NCBI GenBank assembly: GCA_947441205.1 | Contig: CANETM010000016.1 | Span: forward strand, 1 to 13,682 | DNA from: Bacteroidota bacterium | GTDB lineage: Bacteria; Bacteroidota; Bacteroidia; Chitinophagales; Chitinophagaceae | Direction: 5' to 3' | DNA: 13,682 nucleotides | Part shown: piece after piece, positions 1 through 5,883 of the stretch | Layout of the letters: each line of letters starts with the position of its first letter | How positions within the stretch are numbered: the first letter of the stretch is position 1 | Notes under the pieces: generated by a model | Databases searched by the model: none | What the model saw: only the letters and a program-made list of their open reading frames with translations | Told to the model about the DNA's origin: nothing | Translations under genes and position numbers: made by a program

Positions 1-1163
1 ATTTGATTATTAATTACTAAATGAATCGTACCACCTGTATGATAACCATTCAAATCACACATTTGTAAAATCTCGTACACAATACCCTGGCCTGCAACCG
101 ATGCATCACCATGTATTAATATTGGCAATACTTTATTAAAATCATTTTCATATAACACATCTGCTTTTGCTCTAGCGAATCCTAAAACTACGGGATCAAC
201 GGCTTCCAAATGCGATGGATTTTGCATTAATTTTAAATGCACTTTTTTATTTGTGATGGTATCCACTTCCGAACTGTATCCCATATGGTATTTAACATCA
301 CCACTACCCATGGTTTGATCCAACACGGCAGTTCCTTCAAACTCACTAAAAATTTGCTCATAGGTTTTACCCATAATATTAGCAAGTATATTTAAACGTC
401 CGCGATGCGCCATTCCTATCACCACTTCTTCAACACCATTTTCTGCACCAATATTGATGATGGCATCCAATGCAGCAATGGTCGACTCCCCACCTTCTAA
501 TGAAAAACGTTTTTGTCCAATATATTTTGTGTGTAAGAATTTTTCGAAAATTACACCCTGATTTAATTTCTCAAGAATGCGTCTTTTTTGATCTAGAGTG
601 ATGGCATCCGAAAAATTATGTTCCATTTCATTTGTCAACCAATCTACTTTTGTCTGATCAGAAATGTATTTAAATTCTATACCAATATTTTTAGCGTAAG
701 CATTTTGTAAATGTTCAATTATATTTTGCAAACTTGTTGTTCCTAAATCCAATAAGTTACCTGCATAAAATGAATTTGATAAATCAGCTTCACTCAAATT
801 AAAAAATTCAAGTTCCAAATTAGCATGTCTGTCTTTTCTTTCTCTAATTGGATTGGTCTTTGCAATTAAATGACCCTTATTCCTATATCCTAATATTAAA
901 CGATAAACTGCAATTTCCTTTGCCCAATTAATACTTGAGACATTTGAATGATCCGATGAGACGGAAGCAGTAGCAACAACTTTATCTTGTCCTGTTGACG
1001 CTACATTCGTTGATTTGTCGGTTCCATTTTGCATTGCAAAATCAAAACCTTCAAAAAACTTTTTTAAATCAGGGTCAACTGAATTGGGGTCTTGAACAAA
1101 CTGTTGGTACATCCCTTCAATAAAAGATGGATGGGAATTTGTGATGTATGAAAAATCCTTCAT
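1..1163 (-). CDS. sucA: 2-oxoglutarate dehydrogenase E1 component, N-terminal part (cut by window edge)
   Basis: Thiamine-diphosphate-dependent E1 subunit of the 2-oxoglutarate dehydrogenase complex of the TCA cycle; it decarboxylates 2-oxoglutarate and passes the succinyl group to E2 lipoyl. I translated the minus strand from the ATG at 1163-1161 and found 387 uninterrupted codons running off the window start. Seen: an N-terminal segment opening MKDFSYITNSH, with a GFDFAMQNG stretch near residues 39-47; FSLEGGES at 220-227; GMAHRGRLN at 250-258; NPSHLEAVDPVV at 315-326; HGDASVAGQG at 351-360, the Mg/ThDP-binding region; and GTIHLVINNQ at 378-387. These are family hallmarks in the expected order. 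Full-length enzymes have about 900-930 residues, so roughly 40% is present. Residues 45-75 form a polar, Ser/Thr-rich linker between the N-terminal tail and the catalytic part. An E2 gene (sucB) would be expected downstream, outside the window. Confidence 0.96.
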   Translation of the reverse strand, partial: MKDFSYITNSHPSFIEGMYQQFVQDPNSVDPDLKKFFEGFDFAMQNGTDKSTNVASTGQDKVVATASVSSDHSNVSSINWAKEIAVYRLILGYRNKGHLIAKTNPIRERKDRHANLELEFFNLSEADLSNSFYAGNLLDLGTTSLQNIIEHLQNAYAKNIGIEFKYISDQTKVDWLTNEMEHNFSDAITLDQKRRILEKLNQGVIFEKFLHTKYIGQKRFSLEGGESTIAALDAIINIGAENGVEEVVIGMAHRGRLNILANIMGKTYEQIFSEFEGTAVLDQTMGSGDVKYHMGYSSEVDTITNKKVHLKLMQNPSHLEAVDPVVLGFARAKADVLYENDFNKVLPILIHGDASVAGQGIVYEILQMCDLNGYHTGGTIHLVINNQ

Positions 1164-1390
1164 TTAGATTGCTTTCTTTTTGAATTTCTTGGAGCGCAAA
1201 TATCGTGCTAATTGATTGATTTAAAAGGAAATTTTAATCAAAATTATTGTTATCAATTTTACATTTTTGCATTTCAAAAACAACCCCAATACCGATTAGA
1301 TTAACGAGATTAATTATCGTCGTATTATATTGAACTAACTGACTGAATATCAGCTATTTATATTCTTTTTGTATTTTTTTTCATTTTAAT
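1164..1390. other. AT-rich divergent intergenic region between sucA and rpsT
   Basis: No credible reading frame or RNA gene is seen here. On the minus strand the sequence GATATTTG (complement of 1197-1204) lies about 34 bases upstream of the sucA ATG. It differs from the Bacteroidota -7 box TAnnTTTG at one position and is followed by GCGC, so it is a weak candidate sucA promoter. No clear -33 partner is visible. The rest is A/T-rich spacer without long inverted repeats. Confidence 0.4.
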
Positions 1391-1421
1391 TTTAATTATT
1401 AGCCTTCTTCCCTTACCTTTG
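1391..1421 (+). promoter_or_regulatory. Bacteroidota-type promoter of rpsT
   Basis: The -7 box TACCTTTG at 1414-1421 matches TAnnTTTG exactly. A TTTA at 1391-1394, three of four matches to the -33 TTTG, lies 19 bases upstream, which is the usual spacing. Transcription should start a few bases downstream, giving an untranslated leader of roughly 15-20 bases before the ATG at 1445. The leader contains no Shine-Dalgarno sequence. Confidence 0.7.
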
Positions 1422-1444
1422 CCCTCCTGAAAATTAATTAGTAC

Positions 1445-1714
1445 ATGGCAAATCATTCGGCTACCAAAAAAGATGTAAGACAAGCAACTAAACGTCGCGA
1501 TAGAAACCGTTATTATGGTAAAACTACTCGTAATGCAATTCGTGATTTAAAAACAATCGGCGAGCAAACTGCTTATGACGAAAAGTTACCTAACATCATA
1601 TCTCAAATTGACAAATTAGCAAAACGTGGAATTATCCATAAAAACAAAGCTGCTAATTTAAAAAGCAAATTAGCTAGACACACTGCTGTTGCTCAAGTTG
1701 CTAAAAAGAAGTAA
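1445..1714 (+). CDS. rpsT: 30S ribosomal protein S20 (bS20)
   Basis: Small basic protein that binds 16S rRNA and helps assemble the 30S subunit. The 89 residues match the usual 85-90 of the family. Seen: an N-terminal MANHSATKKDVRQ, an Arg/Lys-rich stretch RQATKRRDRNRYY near 12-24, and a later segment KRGIIHKNKAANLKSKLA (about 60-77), which corresponds to the conserved S20 block with the pattern G-x-I-H-K-N-x-A-x-x-x-K-S-x-L. The lysine-rich tail AKKK is also typical. The ATG at 1445 is supported by a consensus promoter just upstream. The gene stands alone, with its own promoter and a strong terminator about 30 bases after the stop, so it is probably a single-gene transcript. The identification is secure. 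Confidence 0.97.
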   Translation: MANHSATKKDVRQATKRRDRNRYYGKTTRNAIRDLKTIGEQTAYDEKLPNIISQIDKLAKRGIIHKNKAANLKSKLARHTAVAQVAKKK

Positions 1715-1745
1715 TTAACTAGCCTACCGGCAATTATAATATAAA

Positions 1746-1774
1746 TCCTGCCTTTCCCGGCGGGATTTTTTTTT
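1746..1774 (+). terminator. Rho-independent terminator of rpsT
   Basis: A 7-bp stem (TCCTGCC at 1746-1752 with GGCGGGA at 1759-1765, one T-G wobble) closes a 6-base loop and is followed by nine T residues at 1766-1774. It lies 31 bases after the rpsT stop and ends only 13 bases before the guaA start codon, so it overlaps the guaA promoter. Confidence 0.85.
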
Positions 1775-1783
1775 GTAGCTTTG
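1753..1783 (+). promoter_or_regulatory. guaA promoter embedded in the rpsT terminator
   Basis: TAGCTTTG at 1776-1783 fits TAnnTTTG exactly and is followed by CC, as in the rpsT and osmC promoters of this window. TTTC at 1753-1756 (three of four matches to TTTG) is exactly 19 bases upstream and lies in the loop of the rpsT terminator. Only four bases separate the box from the guaA ATG, so the expected start of transcription falls at or next to the A of the start codon. This points to a leaderless or nearly leaderless mRNA. Confidence 0.6.
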
Positions 1784-1787
1784 CCCC

Positions 1788-3323
1788 ATGACTGAAAAAA
1801 TACTTATCCTTGACTTTGGAAGCCAATACACACAACTAATTGCACGTGCAGTAAGAGAAGCAAATGTATATTGCGAGATTAAGCCATTTAATTCGGCAGT
1901 TGTCTATGATAGCACTTTAAAAGGCATTATTTTAAGTGGTTCCCCAGCAAGTGTAAATGAGCAAGATGCTCCTAACGTGGATATTCAAGCCATGTTGGAT
2001 AAACTTCCTGTTTTAACCGTTTGTTACGGTGCACAATTAAGTGCTAAGAATTTTGGAGGTAAAGTAGAAAAATCAAACAAAAGAGAATACGGTCGTGCAC
2101 AGTTACGCATACAAAAGGATGACATCATATTTAAAAATATAGCCAATAATAGTCAGGTTTGGATGAGTCATAGCGACTCCATTACCCAACTTCCTGATAA
2201 TTTTGAACTATTAGCCGACACAGATAGCATTCCAGTTGCTGCATTTAGAAAAAAAGCCGATACAGGTAATAGCCTTCACGGCTTCCAATTCCACCCTGAG
2301 GTTTACCACTCAAGCGAGGGTAAGACTATGATCAAGAACTTTTTAGTTGATTTATGTGGGTGTAGCCAAAATTGGACACCTGCTTCCTTTGTAAATGAGA
2401 CGGTTGAAAAGCTAAAAGCGCAAATTGGAGACGGTCATGTAATCATGGCCCTAAGTGGAGGGGTAGATAGCACCGTTGCCGCTACATTAATTCATAAAGC
2501 CATAGGAAATCGCCTACATGGTATATTCGTGGACAATGGCGTATTGAGAAAAGACGAGTTCCAAAATGTATTAGATATATACAAATCGGTTGGTTTAAAC
2601 GTGAAGGGAATTGACGCTAAGCAAATGTTTTATGATGCCCTAGCTGGTAAATCTGACCCTGAAGAAAAGCGTAAAATTATAGGAAAACTATTTATAGATG
2701 TATTTCAAATAGAGGCTTCTAATATGTTGGAAGCCAAGTTTTTAGGTCAAGGAACAATTTATCCTGATGTAATTGAAAGCGTAAGCGTTCATGGACCCTC
2801 TCAAACCATTAAATCACACCACAATGTAGGAGGCCTACCTGACACATTGCACCTAAGCTTAGTGGAACCACTAAGATACTTATTCAAGGATGAGGTTCGT
2901 AAGGTTGGTCTTGAATTAGGCATACCAGCTGACTTAATTAACCGCCATCCTTTCCCTGGACCAGGTTTAGCTATTCGTATTTTAGGTGAAATCACCCCTG
3001 AAAAAGTAGATTTATTACAAAGAGCTGATCATATTTATATGAATGCCTTGAAAGAGTTTGATTTATATACCAAGGTTTGGCAGGCGGGAACTATCCTATT
3101 ACCAGTTAAAAGTGTTGGAGTTATGGGTGATGAAAGAACCTACGAGTTCACAGTTGCCTTAAGGGCAGTTACCTCGGTTGATGGCATGACTGCCGACTGG
3201 GCCCATTTGCCTTATGAGTTCCTAGCCCATGTGAGCAATGCCATTATCAACGAAGTCAGAGGCATTAACCGTGTAGTTTATGACATTAGCAGTAAGCCAC
3301 CGGCTACGATAGAATGGGAATAA
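1788..3323 (+). CDS. guaA: GMP synthase (glutamine-hydrolysing)
   Basis: Converts XMP to GMP in purine biosynthesis, using ammonia released from glutamine and ATP. The 511 residues carry all three parts of the family. The class I glutamine amidotransferase domain covers about 1-190, with the nucleophile Cys79 in TVCYGAQ and the partner residues His169 and Glu171 in FHPEV. The ATP pyrophosphatase domain has the P-loop SGGVDST at 223-229. The C-terminal dimerisation domain contains HPFPGPGLAIR (387-397) and ends with KPPATIEWE, the usual C-terminus. No catalytic residue is missing and the length is normal. The ATG at 1788 sits four bases after a -7 box, so the N-terminus MTEKILILDFGSQYTQ fits both the family and the promoter. 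It is followed by its own terminator and has no operon partner in the window. Confidence 0.98.
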   Translation: MTEKILILDFGSQYTQLIARAVREANVYCEIKPFNSAVVYDSTLKGIILSGSPASVNEQDAPNVDIQAMLDKLPVLTVCYGAQLSAKNFGGKVEKSNKREYGRAQLRIQKDDIIFKNIANNSQVWMSHSDSITQLPDNFELLADTDSIPVAAFRKKADTGNSLHGFQFHPEVYHSSEGKTMIKNFLVDLCGCSQNWTPASFVNETVEKLKAQIGDGHVIMALSGGVDSTVAATLIHKAIGNRLHGIFVDNGVLRKDEFQNVLDIYKSVGLNVKGIDAKQMFYDALAGKSDPEEKRKIIGKLFIDVFQIEASNMLEAKFLGQGTIYPDVIESVSVHGPSQTIKSHHNVGGLPDTLHLSLVEPLRYLFKDEVRKVGLELGIPADLINRHPFPGPGLAIRILGEITPEKVDLLQRADHIYMNALKEFDLYTKVWQAGTILLPVKSVGVMGDERTYEFTVALRAVTSVDGMTADWAHLPYEFLAHVSNAIINEVRGINRVVYDISSKPPATIEWE

Positions 3324-3347
3324 TACTTTAAATTTTACTTTAATAAT

Positions 3348-3391
3348 AATAGCCTAAATATTTGTATATCATTTATTTAGGTTATTTTTTT
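3348..3391 (+). terminator. Terminator of guaA
   Basis: A 13-bp stem (3348-3360 with 3374-3386, one G-T wobble) closes a 13-base loop and ends in a T run at 3385-3391. It lies 24 bases after the guaA stop codon. Confidence 0.8.
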
Positions 3392-3440
3392 ATAAATACT
3401 ACTTTAGTAAGTAATTCATACCCTATCCTTCAATTGCCCG

Positions 3441-3622
3441 ATATAGTAATGTAAAAATAGCCTTCATCTCGATGATCGTCATTACGCTAAAAACAATTTC
3501 ATGCATCTAAAATCGCGAACTCGCTACGCTCAGACATGCGCGATTTATTAACGATGCACTCCATCGTTTTCTTAACGCTATGACTCAAATCTCGAATCAT
3601 GCCTATTTTACATTTACTATAT
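3441..3622 (-). repeat. Long imperfect palindrome, copy A (family with core CATGTCTGAGC…GCGAGTTC)
   Basis: About 182 bases whose two halves are imperfect reverse complements. ATATAGTAA at 3441-3449 pairs with the complement at 3614-3622; AAAATAG, GCATC and TAAAATCGCG/CGCGATTTATTA blocks pair further in. The centre (3517-3538) is asymmetric; read on the minus strand it is CATGTCTGAGC GTA GCGAGTTC. Copy B has the same core on the plus strand. Flanking blocks are also shared with B: read on the minus strand, TGAGTCATAGCGTTAAGAAA (3568-3587 region) before the core and TTTTAGCGTAATGACGATC (3474-3492 region) after it. No reading frame of note. The function is unknown. A small non-autonomous repeat, a structured RNA or a recombination site are all possible. 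Confidence 0.75.
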
Positions 3623-3634
3623 TTTCTAGCAATG

Positions 3635-3809
3635 ATGTAGGACAGACTGCAAAATTGAACATTGAGCCACAGCGTAAAGAAATTTGTAAAGTCGAACGTT
3701 TAAAAAGTCTGCATGTCTGAGCACGAAGTGCGAGTTCAGACTTTTAGTTCGACTTTATGAATTTTAGCGTTAAGTGGCGATCTGAGAAAATTTTCAGTCT
3801 GTACTACAT
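3635..3809 (+). repeat. Long imperfect palindrome, copy B (same family, opposite orientation)
   Basis: About 175 bases. ATGTAG/CTACAT ends (3635-3640, 3804-3809) are followed inward by ACAGACTG, GCCAC, TAAAGTCGAAC and AAAAGTCTG blocks, each matched by its complement in the other half. The core CATGTCTGAGC ACGAAGT GCGAGTTC (3712-3737) and the flanking blocks TGAGCCACAGCGTAAAGAAA (3663-3682) and ATTTTAGCGTTAAGTGGCGATC (3761-3782, written here with its last bases) match copy A. The stem arms next to the core differ completely from those of A but remain complementary to each other. Twelve bases separate A from B. Confidence 0.75.
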
Positions 3810-3829
3810 AAGGCAATAGGAATAACAGT

Positions 3830-3874
3830 GAAATAGTTAAAGCCCGAGAGGTTATCTCGGGCTTTAACTATTTC
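3830..3874 (-). terminator. Perfect 20-bp hairpin, terminator of the S24 regulator
   Basis: GAAATAGTTAAAGCCCGAGA (3830-3849) is exactly complementary to 3855-3874 around the 5-base loop GGTTA. It starts 13 bases beyond the stop codon of the minus-strand regulator gene. Read on that strand, the GC-rich part of the stem runs into CTTTAACTATTT, a T-rich but interrupted tail. No gene on the plus strand is nearby, so it most likely ends the regulator transcript and insulates it from the palindromes. Confidence 0.75.
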
Positions 3875-3887
3875 GAATGAACAAGTT

Positions 3888-4667
3888 TTAGTTCATTGTA
3901 CGCTTCAGATTACTGATTTTATCCTGCAAACTGTTCACCACACCAGCTAATTGATCCACATTCCAAAGTGGTTGGGCACCTGCTTTATGAATAATGTATA
4001 CAGCTTTCCATATTTCAACTATATCTTGACTATTTACTTGATATGGCTCGTATAATGGATTGTCACTCAATAATGTAAGCTTATCTTTATTATCATCATT
4101 AGTGATGATTCTTTTATAAACCACCCCATCAGCATTGGAGACAACTATATAAGTATTTGAGTTTTTAACATCCTTGAAACTATCCACTTTCTCCCCGACG
4201 ATTACTGATCCGCTAGGTGTTGGTAACATACTATCCCCTATAATCTCAAATGCACGATAATCACCTGGTGCCAACATAGGTAAAGTGAAGGTATTTAACT
4301 CGTCCAAGAACTCCGGATCGGCATAACCTGCCAAATATCCTGCAGCCGCCTTAACGGGCACAAATGGAACAATGGGAGCTGCTGAACTAGACTTATCCAT
4401 TTTCATGGATCGACGACGGTCCAAATAGGACGATCCTGTATTGGAGCCAGCATTTCCTTTCTCTGAAAGATCCTGAAACAGGAATTCTTCCAAACTAATA
4501 TTAAATAAAGCACATATAGCTTCTTGAACTTCCAAACGGGGCTCTGCCCTTTCTTCCTCATAAGCTCCTACCAAGGAACGCTTAATCTGAAGTTGATTGG
4601 CCATTTCCTCTTGTGTCCATTCGCGCTGCTTTCTGATGTACTTTAAATTTTTTCCTGCGTATGACAT
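3888..4667 (-). CDS. XRE-type HTH / S24 LexA-like self-cleaving repressor
   Basis: Probable DNA-binding repressor that can inactivate itself by autoproteolysis, as LexA and phage CI do. The 259 residues contain an N-terminal helix-turn-helix of the XRE/CI type (about 6-62, with WTQEEMANQLQIKRSLVGAYE), a polar linker (about 68-98), and a C-terminal S24 peptidase-like domain. Visible catalytic features are Ser146 in GDSMLPT and Lys185 in VVYKRI. An Ala109-Gly110 pair in VKAAAGYLAG sits where the LexA/CI cleavage site is expected. The tail 240-259 could form a short helix. It stands alone between its terminator and surE on the other strand. Two equal operator-like inverted repeats directly upstream suggest autoregulation. 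The HTH is XRE-like, not the winged helix of true LexA, so I do not call it lexA. Its inducing signal and regulon are unknown. Confidence 0.88.
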   Translation of the reverse strand: MSYAGKNLKYIRKQREWTQEEMANQLQIKRSLVGAYEEERAEPRLEVQEAICALFNISLEEFLFQDLSEKGNAGSNTGSSYLDRRRSMKMDKSSSAAPIVPFVPVKAAAGYLAGYADPEFLDELNTFTLPMLAPGDYRAFEIIGDSMLPTPSGSVIVGEKVDSFKDVKNSNTYIVVSNADGVVYKRIITNDDNKDKLTLLSDNPLYEPYQVNSQDIVEIWKAVYIIHKAGAQPLWNVDQLAGVVNSLQDKISNLKRTMN

Positions 4668-4668
4668 A

Positions 4669-4707
4669 ACTAATGATTTTAGTGCAATTTACTAATTTAT
4701 TTAGTAA
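4669..4707 (-). promoter_or_regulatory. Twin operator-like inverted repeats upstream of the S24 regulator
   Basis: Two inverted repeats share the same design: ACTAA, five bases, TTAGT. One is at 4669-4683 and the longer one (TTACTAA, five bases, TTAGTAA) at 4689-4707. Their centres are 22 bases apart, about two helical turns. The first lies one base upstream of the start codon (4667). A weak -7-like box, AATATTTG on the minus strand (complement of 4711-4718), would place transcription initiation inside the repeats. This is what an autorepressed CI-like gene should look like. Confidence 0.65.
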
Positions 4708-4759
4708 TTCCAAATATTTTTAGCAATTTTTTGAAAATATTTTCGTTCCCCCCAATTCT

Positions 4760-4774
4760 AAACCCTAAGGGTTT
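4760..4774. repeat. Short perfect palindrome upstream of surE
   Basis: AAACCCT A AGGGTTT is a perfect 15-base inverted repeat with a single central base, five bases upstream of the surE -33 box. It is too tight to form an RNA hairpin, so a protein-binding site is more likely than a terminator. Its partner protein is unknown. Confidence 0.4.
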
Positions 4775-4779
4775 TAATT

Positions 4780-4809
4780 TTTGTGACAAGGTTCTTGAAT
4801 AGTAACTTG
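4780..4809 (+). promoter_or_regulatory. Probable promoter of the surE-lpxB operon
   Basis: TTTG at 4780-4783 is followed, exactly 19 bases later, by TAACTTG at 4803-4809, which resembles the extended -7 box TAnCTTTGC with one T missing. As at guaA, only four bases separate the box from the ATG, so the transcript would begin at or next to the start codon. The missing T makes this less certain than the guaA and rpsT promoters. Confidence 0.45.
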
Positions 4810-4813
4810 CAGT

Positions 4814-5599
4814 ATGGCTAAGACAAAAACAGAAAAACCACTCATATTAATAACCAACGATGATGGCATCACTGCACCGGGCATAAAGGCATTAGTGCAA
4901 GCTGCCCTACCTTTTGGTAAAGTAGTCGTTGTGGCTCCTGATAAACCACAAAGTGGTATGGGTCATGCAATCACTATTGGACATCATTTGAGACTCACCA
5001 AGGTTGATTATATGGAAGGCGTTGAAGCCTATGCTTGTAGCGGTACACCGGTGGACTGTGTGAAATTAGCCGTTGACAAAGTACTTCACCGAAAGCCTAC
5101 TATTTGCTTGAGTGGAATTAACCACGGAGCCAACCACTCTATTAATGTAATTTATTCAGGAACCATGTCGGCCGCTTTGGAAGCATCTATTGAAAGCATA
5201 CCTAGTATAGGGTTTAGTTTATTGGACCTTAGCATTGAAGCTGATTTTACAGCAGCTGCTCATTTTGCGGGAATCATTATACAAAAAGTATTAGCAGATA
5301 AAAACTTGGATAAACACTTATGTTTGAATGTAAATATTCCTAAAGTGGAAACTAAGTTGATTAAAGGGATAAAAGTTTGCAAACAGGCCTATGCTAAATA
5401 TGAGGAAAAATATGTGGAGCGCAAGGATCCTTATGGAAAAAAATATTATTGGCTTACTGGGGAGTTCATCAACTTTGATAAATCTAAAGACACCGATGTT
5501 TGGGCACTCAAAAATAATTACGTGAGCATAGTACCCGTTCTATTTGATTTAACGAATCATATTATTAAGGAAAAATTAATGAAAAAGTGGAACGCGTAA
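4814..5599 (+). CDS. surE: 5'/3'-nucleotidase SurE
   Basis: Metal-dependent phosphatase that removes phosphate from nucleoside 5'- and 3'-monophosphates in the cytoplasm; linked to stationary-phase survival in other bacteria. The 261 residues match the family length (about 250-265). The metal-binding motif NDDG is at 15-18 (Asp16, Asp17), with Ser47 in PQSGMG, and Asn103 in SGINHGAN (100-107). YSGT at 114-117 is the conserved phosphate-binding region. The ATG at 4814 gives a normal N-terminus, MAKTKTEKPLILITNDDG. It is the first gene of a three-gene operon; its last 13 bases overlap the start of the next frame. A SurE-LpxB linkage suggests co-expression with envelope synthesis, but no shared pathway is established by the sequence. 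Confidence 0.96.
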   Translation: MAKTKTEKPLILITNDDGITAPGIKALVQAALPFGKVVVVAPDKPQSGMGHAITIGHHLRLTKVDYMEGVEAYACSGTPVDCVKLAVDKVLHRKPTICLSGINHGANHSINVIYSGTMSAALEASIESIPSIGFSLLDLSIEADFTAAAHFAGIIIQKVLADKNLDKHLCLNVNIPKVETKLIKGIKVCKQAYAKYEEKYVERKDPYGKKYYWLTGEFINFDKSKDTDVWALKNNYVSIVPVLFDLTNHIIKEKLMKKWNA

Positions 5600-5883
5600 A
5601 AGATAATTATATTAACGGATGTTTAATAGGGCTTTTATTACCCTTTGTAGGATTTGTAGGATTCTACCAATGGAAATTTAGTTTATTTAGTGTCCAAGAT
5701 TTTGTTTCACTTCTAATTCAACAAAAGTCAATTTTGTCATCCATGATAAGTGTTTCATTATTAATAAATGGTGCATTACTAACTGTATTTTTTCAAAGAG
5801 AAAAAGATAAAATTGCGAAAGGTATATTTTTTACCACTTGCATTTATGCACTTGTTGCACTTGCATGTAAATGGTTATTATAA
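5587..5883 (+). CDS. Small three-helix membrane protein between surE and lpxB
   Basis: I do not recognise a named family. The 98 residues contain three hydrophobic segments at about 10-28, 49-69 and 78-97, with short basic connections (QREKDKIAKG at 70-79). It is therefore very probably an integral inner-membrane protein with no large soluble domain. The frame starts with GTG at 5587, overlapping the surE end by 13 bases. No ATG occurs before Met53, which would cut away the first helix, so GTG is the best start. The stop codon directly touches the lpxB ATG with no bases between. This tight packing argues for a real gene, translationally coupled to both neighbours. A role near lipid A synthesis at the inner membrane is only an inference from position. 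Confidence 0.8.
   Translation: MERVKDNYINGCLIGLLLPFVGFVGFYQWKFSLFSVQDFVSLLIQQKSILSSMISVSLLINGALLTVFFQREKDKIAKGIFFTTCIYALVALACKWLL

Noticed and set aside
2801..2995. Minus-strand frame inside guaA
   Set aside because: It is antisense to the conserved ATP pyrophosphatase and dimerisation parts of GuaA and has no promoter or family features.
3441..3809. Integron attC sites
   Set aside because: The long hairpins resemble attC in general shape, and GTTAAGT in copy B fits GTTRRRY. The matching RYYYAAC is not found at the opposite end, and no integrase or cassette genes are present, so I only list it as one hypothesis for the palindromes.
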